This document shows positions 15,605-23,410 of a stretch of 64,000 bases of DNA, piece after piece. The notes below the pieces were generated by a model, which worked only from the letters and a program-made list of their open reading frames with translations, had not been told where the DNA came from and ran no database searches. Every line of letters starts with the position of its first letter. Within the stretch, counting starts at the first letter, position 1. This stretch comes from Micromonospora musae. GTDB taxonomy: Bacteria; Actinomycetota; Actinomycetes; Mycobacteriales; Micromonosporaceae. A program made the translations under genes and the position numbers. Where the stretch lies: the NCBI RefSeq assembly GCF_003626635.1, contig NZ_RAZT01000001.1, positions 124,001-188,000 on the forward strand, in the 5' to 3' direction.

Positions 15605-17220
15605 CGACCGTCGACCCGGACGAGAAGCGAACCGACGCGGCGCCGCCGCGCCCGGACGCCGCGGCGCGTCCGCTGCCGCTCGCCGTCGCCGTGCCGGTGG
15701 CGGTCGCGGCGGGGCTGGCGCTGCTGGCGGCGTTCCCCCCGTACGGGGTGTGGCCGCTGGCGCCGGTCGGGGTGGCGTTGCTGGCCGCCGCGGCGCACCG
15801 GCGGCGGCTGCGGGCCGGCGCCGGGCTGGGTTTCCTGACCGGGGTGGCGTTCTTCGCGCCGCTGCTGGCGTGGACGAACCTGCACACCGGTGCGCTGCCG
15901 TGGGTGCTGCTGTCGCTGCTGCAGGCCGGGTACCTGGCGCTGCTCGGCGTCGCCACCGCCTGGGTGTCACCGCTGGTCGACCGGGCCCGCTGGTGCTGGG
16001 CGCCGCTGACCGGCCTGCTGTGGGTGGGGCAGGAGGCGCTGCGGGACCGGACCCCGTTCGGTGGGTTCCCGTGGGGTCGGCTGGCGTTCAGTCAGGGCGA
16101 CTCGCCGCTGCTGCGGGTGGCCGCGCTCGGCGGCGCCCCGCTGGTGACGTTCGCCGTCGCCGTGGCCGGTGGGCTGCTGCTGACCGCCGGATGGCGACGG
16201 TGGAGCGTCGGCGGGTTGCGGCGGGCCCGTTGGTGGCTGCCGGTCGGCGGGCTGACCGCCGGGGCGGTGCTGCTGTGCGCGGCGGGTCTGCTGGTGCCGG
16301 TGGGACGCGCCGGGGGCGGCGCGACGGTCACCGTGGCGATCGTGCAGGGCAACGTGCCGCGCCTGGGTCTGGACTTCAACGCCCAGCGGCAGGCGGTGCT
16401 CAACAACCACGTCGACGCGACGTTGGAGTTGGCCGGCCGGGTCGCCGCCGGTGAGCAGCCGCGCCCCGACCTGGTGGTGTGGCCGGAGAACGCCAGCGAC
16501 ATCGATCCGCTGCGCAACCCGACCGCCGGGGCGCGAATCTCCCAGGCCGCCGACACGATCGGCGCGCCGATCCTCGTCGGCGCGGTGCTGCTCGGTCCCG
16601 ACGCCGGGCAGGTCCGCAACGCCGGCATCCTGTGGCGGCCCGGCAGCGGCGCCGACCTGGAGCAGCTGTACGTCAAGCGGCATCCGGTGCCGTTCGCCGA
16701 GTACGTGCCGCTGCGGAACATCGCCCGGATGGTCAGCAAGCAGGTCGACCGGGTGCGGGCCGATTTCGTGGCCGGCAGTACCCCGGGCGTGGTGCGCGCC
16801 GGCCCGGTGCTGCTCGGCGACGTGATCTGTTTCGAGGTGGCGTACGACGAGGTGGTCCGGGACACCGTCACCGGGGGCGCGCAGCTGCTCGTGGTGCAGA
16901 CCAACAACGCCACCTTCGACGAGGCCGAGGCCCGCCAGCAGTTGGCCATGGTGCGGCTGCGGGCGGTGGAGCACGGCCGTCCGGCGTTGATGGCCTCCAC
17001 GGTCGGGGTGTCCGGGTTCGTGGGCCCCGACGGGCGGGTAAGCGACGCCACCGGGTTCAACACCCGTGAGGTGGTGGTGCGGCAACTGCGCCTGGCCGAC
17101 GGGCGCACACCGGCCACCCGGGTGGGTCTGTGGCCGGAGGTGGCGCTGGCCGGGTTGGCCGTGGCCGCCCTGGCCGGCGCGGCGGTGCTACGTCGCCGAC
17201 GGCGCGTCGGGCCCGGATAG
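15601..17220 (+). CDS. lnt: Apolipoprotein N-acyltransferase
   Basis: 539-residue Lnt that adds the third acyl chain to membrane lipoproteins. The N-terminal half holds about six to seven membrane segments; residues 240-510 form the nitrilase-like domain. The triad reads E296 (WPENA), K359 (YVKRHPVPF) and C410 (ICFE), with spacing close to the E. coli enzyme. A last hydrophobic segment precedes an arginine-rich tail. GAGG lies six bases before the GTG. It is followed 37 bp later by ppm1, the pair that is fused in Mycobacterium tuberculosis. Confidence 0.92.
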   Translation: MTTVDPDEKRTDAAPPRPDAAARPLPLAVAVPVAVAAGLALLAAFPPYGVWPLAPVGVALLAAAAHRRRLRAGAGLGFLTGVAFFAPLLAWTNLHTGALPWVLLSLLQAGYLALLGVATAWVSPLVDRARWCWAPLTGLLWVGQEALRDRTPFGGFPWGRLAFSQGDSPLLRVAALGGAPLVTFAVAVAGGLLLTAGWRRWSVGGLRRARWWLPVGGLTAGAVLLCAAGLLVPVGRAGGGATVTVAIVQGNVPRLGLDFNAQRQAVLNNHVDATLELAGRVAAGEQPRPDLVVWPENASDIDPLRNPTAGARISQAADTIGAPILVGAVLLGPDAGQVRNAGILWRPGSGADLEQLYVKRHPVPFAEYVPLRNIARMVSKQVDRVRADFVAGSTPGVVRAGPVLLGDVICFEVAYDEVVRDTVTGGAQLLVVQTNNATFDEAEARQQLAMVRLRAVEHGRPALMASTVGVSGFVGPDGRVSDATGFNTREVVVRQLRLADGRTPATRVGLWPEVALAGLAVAALAGAAVLRRRRRVGPG

Positions 17221-17257
17221 GTCCAGCCGGTTCGCCGGCGCGAACGGAGGGGGGACC

Positions 17258-18043
17258 GTGGACGAGGCGACCGACCCGACACGTCGCGCGGGCGTCGACG
17301 GCGTCGGCCGGGTGCTGGTGGTGATCCCCACCTACAACGAGGCCGACAACGTCAGCGACATCGTGGGCCGGGTACGCCGGGAGACCCCCGCGGTGGAGGT
17401 TCTCGTCGCCGACGACAACAGCCCCGACGGCACCGGCCTGATCGCGGACGCGCTCGCCGACACCGACCCGCAGGTGCACGTGCTGCACCGGGAGGGTAAA
17501 CAGGGCCTCGGGGCGGCCTACCTGGCCGGTTTCGCGTGGGCGCGGGAACGCGGCTACGACGCGGTGGTGGAGATGGACGCCGACGGGTCGCACGCCCCCG
17601 AGGACCTGCCGGCGCTGCTGGACGCCGCCCGGGCCGCCGACGTGGTGATCGGATCACGGTGGACCCGGGGCGCGCGGGTGGTGAACTGGCCGATGAGGCG
17701 CCTCGCGTTGTCCCGCTGCGGCAACCTGTACGCACGCCTGGCGCTGGGGATGCCGGTCTCGGACGCGACGGGCGGTTACCGGGTGTACCGGCGGGGCGCG
17801 TTGGACGCGATGGATCTGGCGTCGGTGTGTTCGCAGGGCTACTCGTTCCAGGTGGAGCTCTCCCGGCTGGCGCACCGCGCGGGTATGCGGATCGTCGAGG
17901 TGCCGATCACGTTCGCCGAGCGGGAGCACGGCAGCAGCAAGATGAGCCCGTTGATCGTGGCCGAGGCGTTGTGGCGGATCACCGCCTGGGCGGTGCAGGA
18001 CCGGGGGCGGGCGCTGTTGCGCGGCGCGGGTCGGGCGTCGTGA
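17258..18043 (+). CDS. ppm1: Polyprenol monophosphomannose synthase
   Basis: 261-residue GT2 glycosyltransferase that transfers mannose from GDP-mannose to polyprenyl phosphate, the donor for mannosylation of lipoglycans and proteins outside the membrane. It shows IPTYNEADN at the N-terminus, DDNSPDGT, and the metal-binding DxD in EMDADGSH. No transmembrane domain is attached, unlike mycobacterial Ppm1, where it is fused to Lnt. GTG 17258 has GGAGGGGGGA upstream. Confidence 0.92.
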   Translation: MDEATDPTRRAGVDGVGRVLVVIPTYNEADNVSDIVGRVRRETPAVEVLVADDNSPDGTGLIADALADTDPQVHVLHREGKQGLGAAYLAGFAWARERGYDAVVEMDADGSHAPEDLPALLDAARAADVVIGSRWTRGARVVNWPMRRLALSRCGNLYARLALGMPVSDATGGYRVYRRGALDAMDLASVCSQGYSFQVELSRLAHRAGMRIVEVPITFAEREHGSSKMSPLIVAEALWRITAWAVQDRGRALLRGAGRAS

Positions 18044-18121
18044 CGGGGGGCGCCCGCGTGTCATGCTGGATGGGCGCGGTGCCGGCGCCCGGGGGCGCCA
18101 CGGGACGACCGATGGGGTGAG

Positions 18122-18643
18122 ATGCGCCGAGGTGTGAGGTTCGTACCACTGGCCCTGCTGGGCGCGGTGGCGGTGGAGCTGGCGGTGTTCGTCCTGGTGG
18201 GGCGGGCCGTCGGGTTCGGGGTGGCGGTGCTGCTGGTCTTCGCGGTGTCGCTGCTGGGGTTGGTGCTGCTGCGCCGGGAGGGGATGCGCGCCTGGCGGGG
18301 CTTCCGGGCCGCCGCGCAGGCCGGGCAGCCGCCGGGCCGGCAGGTGACCGACGGGCTGGTGGGGCTGCTGGGGTCGCTGTTGCTCGCGGTTCCGGGGCTG
18401 GTCACCGGGGTCGCCGGTCTGCTGCTGCTGATACCGCCGGTGCGGGCGTTGGCCCGCGCCGGGGTGCAGCGGGGCGCGGAGCGGCGGGTGTCGTCGATGG
18501 TCGCCGGTGACCTGTTCGGGCCGCGTCGGGTGCGGGTGCGTCGAGGCGCGCCGCAACCGGAGTCGCCGCCCGGTCCGGCCGCGGAGCAGCCGGTGGTCGT
18601 CGACGAGGGCCGGGCGATCGAGGGCGAGATCGTGGAGCGTTGA
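18122..18643 (+). CDS. fxsA: FxsA family membrane protein
   Basis: 173 residues. Two N-terminal hydrophobic segments, the LLRREGMRAWRGFR loop and a third segment (LLGSLLLAVPGLVTGVAGLLLLIPPVR) are typical of FxsA, a cytoplasmic membrane protein whose E. coli member modulates exclusion of phage T7 by F plasmids. The acidic C-terminal tail is variable. It follows ppm1 in the lnt-ppm1-fxsA-rbpA neighbourhood seen in other actinomycetes and is convergent with rbpA. Confidence 0.88.
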   Translation: MRRGVRFVPLALLGAVAVELAVFVLVGRAVGFGVAVLLVFAVSLLGLVLLRREGMRAWRGFRAAAQAGQPPGRQVTDGLVGLLGSLLLAVPGLVTGVAGLLLLIPPVRALARAGVQRGAERRVSSMVAGDLFGPRRVRVRRGAPQPESPPGPAAEQPVVVDEGRAIEGEIVER

Positions 18644-18650
18644 GCACGCT

Positions 18651-18696
18651 AAAAGGGCGGCGCCCCCGGGAATCTTCCCGGGGGCGCCGCCCTTTT
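18651..18696. terminator. Bidirectional terminator between fxsA and rbpA
   Basis: 22-bp stem (18651-18672 with 18675-18696) flanked by AAAA and TTTTT, so it serves both convergent genes. It is the strongest intrinsic terminator in the window. Confidence 0.92.
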
Positions 18697-18715
18697 TGCG
18701 GTGGTTCGTTGCTTG

Positions 18716-19057
18716 TCAGGCCCGGCCGCGTCGGGTCCGGACCTCCTGGAGCCGCTCGGCGAGGATGTCCTCCAGCTCGGCGATCGAGCGCCGCTCCAGC
18801 AGCATGTCCCAGTGGGTACGCGGCGGCTTGGCCTTCTTCTGCTCCGGCTCGCTGCCGTCGACCAGCCGGGCGACGCTGCCGTCGAACTTGCACTCCCAGG
18901 TCGTCGGGACCTCGGCGTCGACGGCGAACGGCACCTCGAACTGGTGGCCCTTGGCGCACAGGTACTCGCGGGTCTGCCGTGGCGCGAGCTCCGTGTTGCG
19001 GTCGGACTCGTAGCTCACCGCGCCAAGGCGGCTTCCGCGCAGCATACGCTCGCCCAT
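18716..19057 (-). CDS. rbpA: RNA polymerase-binding protein RbpA
   Basis: 113-residue actinobacterial RNA polymerase activator that binds the principal sigma factor and stabilises the open complex. The N-terminal LRGSRLGAVSYESD, basic linker KKAKPPRTHWDMLLERR and the C-terminal sigma-interaction helices are clear. C34, H38 and C56 of the Streptomyces zinc site are present, but the fourth ligand position 59 is Asp (WECKFDG). ATG 19057 has GAGGGGA upstream. Confidence 0.95.
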   Translation of the reverse strand: MGERMLRGSRLGAVSYESDRNTELAPRQTREYLCAKGHQFEVPFAVDAEVPTTWECKFDGSVARLVDGSEPEQKKAKPPRTHWDMLLERRSIAELEDILAERLQEVRTRRGRA

Positions 19058-19321
19058 GATCGACTTCCCCTCGTTCGTGGTGCTGGTCTTCTTGTGTAAC
19101 GGTCCGTGCCCGCCAGGCCATTCCCGCCGTAAGGGCGCACAGCGCCCACGGCCGGGCCTCGACAAGGGTAGCCCGGCCGGCACAGTGGCCCACCGGGGTC
19201 GCCCCCGGCCGGGCCGCGATGGTGAAGCGGTGTCGACTGTCCCGGCGATGTTAACCGCCGCGACGGCCCGCAGGTTGCGCCGGCCGCCGCAACCCGCGCC
19301 GTCCGGTGGGCGCAAGCCCGG

Positions 19322-19912
19322 TCAGGCCGCCGGCGGCAGCGGCAACGGCAACGGCAGGCCGGGCAGCCCGTCGATGCTGCGGGCCACGTGCGGCTTGCCG
19401 GCGAAGTAGTCGCTCAACGACGCGTCGTCCTCCCGGGCGAACCGTTTGCCGTGCAGGTCACGGTCCTCGTCGTAGGTCATGAACGGCACCGCGTAGCCGC
19501 AGGTGTCCCTGATCAACTCGGCGTGCACCACGATGATCGCGCGCAGACCGTGGGTGCTCGGGTCGATGTCGGGGAAGTGGCCGATCAGCTCCCGCCACCG
19601 CGGGTCGTCGCGGAACACCGGCTCGCCGCGCCCGTGCACCCGCACGATGTTCGGTGGACCCTGGAACGCGCACCACATGAGCGTGATCCGGCCGTTCTCC
19701 CGCAGGTGCGCGACCGTCTCGGCGTTGCTGCCGGCGAAGTCCAGGTACGCGACGGTCTGCTCGTCGAGCACCGCCCAGGAGCCGCGCAGCCCCTTCGGGG
19801 AGAGGTTGATGGTGCCGTCGCCGGCCAGCGGCGCGGTGGCGGTGAAGAACATCGGCTGGGTTTCGATGAACGACCGCAGCCGCCCCTCGATGCGCTCATA
19901 CGTCTTTCCCAC
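19322..19912 (-). CDS. Pyridoxamine 5'-phosphate oxidase family protein
   Basis: 196-residue flavin/F420-binding split-barrel protein. SPKGLRGSWAVLDEQTVAYLDFAGSNAETVAHL is the characteristic segment of this PPOX subgroup. Members bind FMN or F420 and reduce small molecules; the substrate is unknown. It ends in a Pro/Leu repeat tail. It stands alone, 265 bp beyond rbpA, which it faces head to tail. Confidence 0.8.
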   Translation of the reverse strand: MGKTYERIEGRLRSFIETQPMFFTATAPLAGDGTINLSPKGLRGSWAVLDEQTVAYLDFAGSNAETVAHLRENGRITLMWCAFQGPPNIVRVHGRGEPVFRDDPRWRELIGHFPDIDPSTHGLRAIIVVHAELIRDTCGYAVPFMTYDEDRDLHGKRFAREDDASLSDYFAGKPHVARSIDGLPGLPLPLPLPPAA

Positions 19913-20005
19913 CCGGGGAGCGTCGCACGCCGCCGCAATCCGGTGCCGCCCCGCCGTCCGGCGTCCCAGCGTGCGGATCGTCGACCGGAGCCCGTCCGGC
20001 TGGCC

Positions 20006-21166
20006 TCAGCCGGCCGGGGTGTCCGCCGCGGCGGCGGCCGAGCCGAGCCGGGCCAGCGCCGCGGCCAGGTCGCTGACCTGACCGGCGAGCTGCGCCACCC
20101 GCTGCTGGGCGGCGTCCCGGTCGGCCTCGGCGGCCTGCAACCGTACGGTCAGCTCGGTGAGCCGGCCCTCGGCGGTCGCGGCGACCCGCCGGGCGGTGGC
20201 CAGCTCGTCCGCGAGCGCCTCGCGGCCCGTGGCGGCGGCGGTCAGCTCGGCGCGCAGGTGACCGGCGACGGTGTCGGCCTCCAGGCGGGCGGTGTCGGCC
20301 TGCCGGGCGGCGGTCTCGGCCCGGTCCCGCGCCCGGTCGGCCTCCTCGCGGGCCCGGACGGCGTCGGCGGCGCCGGCGCGGGCCCGGGTGGCGTCGGTGC
20401 GGGCCTGCTCGGCCTGCCGGCGGACGTCCTCGACCTCGGTCTGCCACCGCTGCGCGTTCTCGCGTGCCGCACCGGCGTCGCGGGTGGCCCGGTCGGCGTC
20501 GGCGCGGGCGGCGTCGCGCTCCGCGGTGAGGTCGGCGACCCGGCCCCGTTCGGTGTCGCGTTCCGCGCGCACGGTACGCAGCTCCTGCCGCGCCGCGTCC
20601 CGGTCCCGTTCGGCCTGCACCCGCAGCGCCCGCGCGGCGGTGGCCGCCCCACGGGCCTCGTCCCGGTCCGCTTCGGCCTGCCGGGCCCGCTCGGCGTCCC
20701 GGCCGGCCTGCTCGGCGGCGCGCTCGGCGTCGGTGCGGGCGGTGTCGCGTTCGGCGAGGGCGGCCCGCGCCTGCTCACGGGCCTGTACGGCGGCCGCGGT
20801 GGCGTCCTCGGCCGCGCGCAGTGCCTCGTCCCGCTCGGTCTGCGCCGCGGCGATCTCGGCGGCCGCGTCGGCGCGGGCCTGGGCGAGCTGCCGCTCCACC
20901 CCCACGGGCGAGAGCTCGGCGTGCAGCGCCTCGGTCAGCGTCTCCACGATCTGGTCGAGGCGGTCCACCGCCTCCCAGGTCCGGGCCACCTGACCGGGCA
21001 GACCGGGGGCGTTGCGGTGCCGCATGCGGCTGTTGCGGGAGGCGCGCAGGCAGGCGCCGTCGTTGTCGCGGCAGTACCGGAACGGCCGGCCGGCGCCGGC
21101 TCGTTGCGGCACCGGGCGTCCACAGTGGGCGCAGGGGCGGAGGTCGGCGGTGGGCTGGGCGTCCAT
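20006..21166 (-). CDS. Zinc-finger-like and long coiled-coil protein of unknown function
   Basis: 386 residues. The N-terminus has CAHCGRPVPQ and, twenty residues on, YCRDNDGAC, giving four cysteines that could bind zinc. Residues 90-370 are an almost uninterrupted Ala/Arg/Glu heptad-rich helix (coiled coil) with many RDxAR and AERDxA repeats. Proteins with this layout are found across actinomycetes, without known function; a structural or nucleoid-associated role is possible. Codon use matches neighbours. Confidence 0.7.
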   Translation of the reverse strand: MDAQPTADLRPCAHCGRPVPQRAGAGRPFRYCRDNDGACLRASRNSRMRHRNAPGLPGQVARTWEAVDRLDQIVETLTEALHAELSPVGVERQLAQARADAAAEIAAAQTERDEALRAAEDATAAAVQAREQARAALAERDTARTDAERAAEQAGRDAERARQAEADRDEARGAATAARALRVQAERDRDAARQELRTVRAERDTERGRVADLTAERDAARADADRATRDAGAARENAQRWQTEVEDVRRQAEQARTDATRARAGAADAVRAREEADRARDRAETAARQADTARLEADTVAGHLRAELTAAATGREALADELATARRVAATAEGRLTELTVRLQAAEADRDAAQQRVAQLAGQVSDLAAALARLGSAAAAADTPAG

Positions 21167-21219
21167 CGAGGGCGAAGTCTAGTGGGGCCCGCCCCGCCGG
21201 CCGGAACCCCGCCGACGAC

Positions 21220-21870
21220 TCACGGCGTGGCCACGGCCGCCCGGGACCGGTCGGCGGCGATGCGTACGGCCAGGGCGCCCAGCACGCTGCCCATCACCCA
21301 ACGCTGCACCCGCAGCCACGACGGGCGGCGGGCGAAGAAGCCGGCCAGCGCGCCGGCGGTGAGCACGATCAGGCCGTTGACCAGCACGGCGATGCTGATC
21401 TGGGTCAGGCCGAGCAGCAGGCTCTGCATCGCCACGTTCCCGCGCTGCGGCTGCACGAACTGCGGCAGCAGCGACACGTACAGGATCGCGATCTTGGGGT
21501 TGAGCAGGTTGGTCACCAGCCCCATGGTGAACAGCCGTCGCGGCCGTTCCGGCGGCATAGGCGCCGGCGTGAACGGGGAGCCGCCGCCGGGACGCAGCGT
21601 CCGCCAGGCCAGCCAGAGCAGGTACGCCGCGCCGGCCAGCTTCACGGCCGTGTACAGCACCGGCACCAGCACGAAGACGGTGGCCAGCCCGGCGACCGCG
21701 GCCGTCAGGTAGACGCCGAACCCGGCGGCGACGCCGAGCAGCGAGATGAACCCCGCCCGTCGGCCCTGGGTCACCGAACGGGACACCAGGTAGACCATGT
21801 TCGGCCCCGGCGTCAGCACTATGCCGACCGCCACCAGCGCCATCCCCAGCAGTGCGCCCGCCTCCACCAT
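21220..21870 (-). CDS. LysE family exporter
   Basis: 216-residue LysE/RhtB-type translocator with six hydrophobic segments. GIVLTPGPNMVYLVSRSVTQGRRAGF is the family signature, and NLLNPKIAILYVSLLPQFV the central motif. The substrate is probably an amino acid or metabolite; nothing ties it to the lysine locus 8 kb away. ATG 21870 follows GGGAGG. Confidence 0.88.
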   Translation of the reverse strand: MVEAGALLGMALVAVGIVLTPGPNMVYLVSRSVTQGRRAGFISLLGVAAGFGVYLTAAVAGLATVFVLVPVLYTAVKLAGAAYLLWLAWRTLRPGGGSPFTPAPMPPERPRRLFTMGLVTNLLNPKIAILYVSLLPQFVQPQRGNVAMQSLLLGLTQISIAVLVNGLIVLTAGALAGFFARRPSWLRVQRWVMGSVLGALAVRIAADRSRAAVATP

Positions 21871-22065
21871 GTGACCGCAGCCTCCCTCGTTGATCAACAC
21901 CCTGACGCTACGGGCACCGGGACCCGGCCCGGGAGGGCCACCGCGGCGACCGTGGCCTGCTCTTCCCGGGCGGCAGCCGGGGAATGCGCGGCGCCGGCAC
22001 GACGCTGTGGTTGCCGGGCCGACGCCGCACCGCGGCGCGTTACGGTGAGCCGGGGGAGGTGCCGG

Positions 22066-22545
22066 ATGACGAACATGTGGGAAGCCGCCGTCGAGGCGCA
22101 GATCCGCTCCGCCCAGGAGCGCGGCGAGTTCGACAACCTGCCGGGCGCGGGCAAGCCGATCCCCGGGCGGAACCTGCCGTACGACGAGTCGTGGTGGATC
22201 AAGAGCTTCATGGAGCGGGAGAAGCTCCCCAGCGAACTGCTGCTCCCCACGCCGCTGCAGCTGCGCCGCCGGGTCGAGCGGGTGCCCGACGAGGTGCGCG
22301 AGCTCCCCACCGAGCAGGCCGTACGCGAGCACTGCGCCCTGCTCAACACCGAGATCATGGCCTGGCTGCGCCTGCCGACCGGCCCGCGGGTCGTGGTGCG
22401 CCCGGTCAACGTCGACGCCGTGCTCCGTCGCTGGCGCGACGAGCGCCGCAGCGCCGTGGCGTCGCCCGCACCGCCCACCGCCGTGGCCGTCGACCGGTCG
22501 CCCCGGCGGGCCTGGTGGCCGTGGCGTCGCCGCTCCGCCGCCTGA
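22066..22545 (+). CDS. DUF1992 (DnaJ-homologue subfamily C-like) protein
   Basis: 159 residues. AQIRSAQERGEFDNLPGAGKPI is diagnostic for DUF1992, a family shared with eukaryotic DNAJC28 but without a J domain here. Function unknown. The C-terminus is Trp/Arg-rich. ATG 22066 has GGGGGAGG upstream. Confidence 0.85.
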   Translation: MTNMWEAAVEAQIRSAQERGEFDNLPGAGKPIPGRNLPYDESWWIKSFMEREKLPSELLLPTPLQLRRRVERVPDEVRELPTEQAVREHCALLNTEIMAWLRLPTGPRVVVRPVNVDAVLRRWRDERRSAVASPAPPTAVAVDRSPRRAWWPWRRRSAA

Positions 22546-22587
22546 CCGACCTTCCCGGGACGCCGGCCGCCCCGGCAGAATGCCCTC

Positions 22588-23166
22588 GTGTCGATCATCC
22601 TGCGTGCCCCGGCGACCGCCTCCGCGCCGGAACTGCTCCTGCGCCCGTGGCGGGACGACGACCGGGACGCGCTGATCGCGGCGCACCAGGACCCGGTGCT
22701 GCGTAGCTGGACCCGCAACCCGCTCACCACCGCCGCCGAGGCGGACCGCTGGTTGGCGCGGGCAGGTGAGGGCTGGCAGGCCGGCGACTGGCTGACCTTC
22801 GCCGTCTGCGAGCCGAACCCGTACGGCGGTCACCGGCCGGTGGCGAACGTGGTGCTCAAGAACCTCGCGCCGGGCCGGCCGGATGCCGAGGTCGGGTACT
22901 GGACGGCCGCGGCGGCGCGTGGACGCGGCGTGGCCGGCCGGGCCGTGGACGCGGTGAGCCGCTGGGCGTTCGCCCGCTTCGCCGAGCTGACCCGGCTGGA
23001 CCTGATGCACCAGATCGACAACCCGGCCTCGTGCCGGGTCGCCGAGAAGGCCGGCTTCGAGTTCGTCGAGGTGCTGCCGGCCCGGCCGCCGTTCCCGCGC
23101 GACGGGCACCGGCACGTACGCCACGCCACCTCGACCGAGCGCGGCACTCCCGCGATCAGAGCATGA
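22588..23166 (+). CDS. GNAT family N-acetyltransferase
   Basis: 192-residue RimJ/RimL-like acetyltransferase: LLLRPWRDDDRDAL at the N-terminus, AEVGYWTAAAARGRGVAGRAV (acetyl-CoA loop), and NPASCRVAEKAGFEF. It probably acetylates an amine of a small molecule or protein N-terminus. GTG start 22588. A short hairpin follows the stop. Confidence 0.85.
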   Translation: MSIILRAPATASAPELLLRPWRDDDRDALIAAHQDPVLRSWTRNPLTTAAEADRWLARAGEGWQAGDWLTFAVCEPNPYGGHRPVANVVLKNLAPGRPDAEVGYWTAAAARGRGVAGRAVDAVSRWAFARFAELTRLDLMHQIDNPASCRVAEKAGFEFVEVLPARPPFPRDGHRHVRHATSTERGTPAIRA

Positions 23167-23177
23167 AAAAACGAATC

Positions 23178-23194
23178 GCCGTCGAACCGACGGC
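23178..23194 (+). terminator. Short hairpin after the GNAT gene
   Basis: Seven-bp stem GCCGTCG/CGACGGC with a three-base loop, preceded by an A-run (23165-23171). It is a weak terminator candidate or part of the ABC-F leader. Confidence 0.4.
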
Positions 23195-23237
23195 TGTTAC
23201 CGTTGACCCGGCGAGTGATCAGGAACAGGGGTAGAAC

Positions 23238-23267
23238 ATGGCGGGTGAAGACGACATATCCGGGTGA
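23238..23267 (+). CDS. Possible 9-residue leader peptide before the ABC-F gene
   Basis: ATG GCG ... TGA encodes MAGEDDISG, with CAGGGG upstream, 144 bp before the ABC-F start. Antibiotic-resistance ABC-F genes are often controlled by translated leaders. This one is short and unsupported beyond position. Confidence 0.25.
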   Translation: MAGEDDISG

Positions 23268-23349
23268 TACCGGGCAGTGAGCGGCCACCGGCGCGAGTCA
23301 GCGCCGACGCCGTGGCCGCGACGTCGTCTCCTGATTCGCCTTCCGGGCT

Positions 23350-23402
23350 GCGCCCGCCAGCCTTCCGAGCTGCGCCCGCGGCGCGCCCGCCAGCCTTCCG
23401 AG
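23350..23402 (+). repeat. 20-bp direct repeat in ABC-F leader
   Basis: GCGCCCGCCAGCCTTCCGAG occurs at 23350-23369 and again at 23383-23402, a 33-bp period. A related partial copy starts near 23340 (CTTCCGGGCTGCGCCCG). The repeats end eight bases before the ABC-F ATG. Confidence 0.7.
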
Positions 23403-23410
23403 GTCCACTC

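Noticed and set aside
21220..21870. LysE exporter as part of the lysine locus
   Set aside because: Eight kilobases away among unrelated genes; the family exports many substrates.
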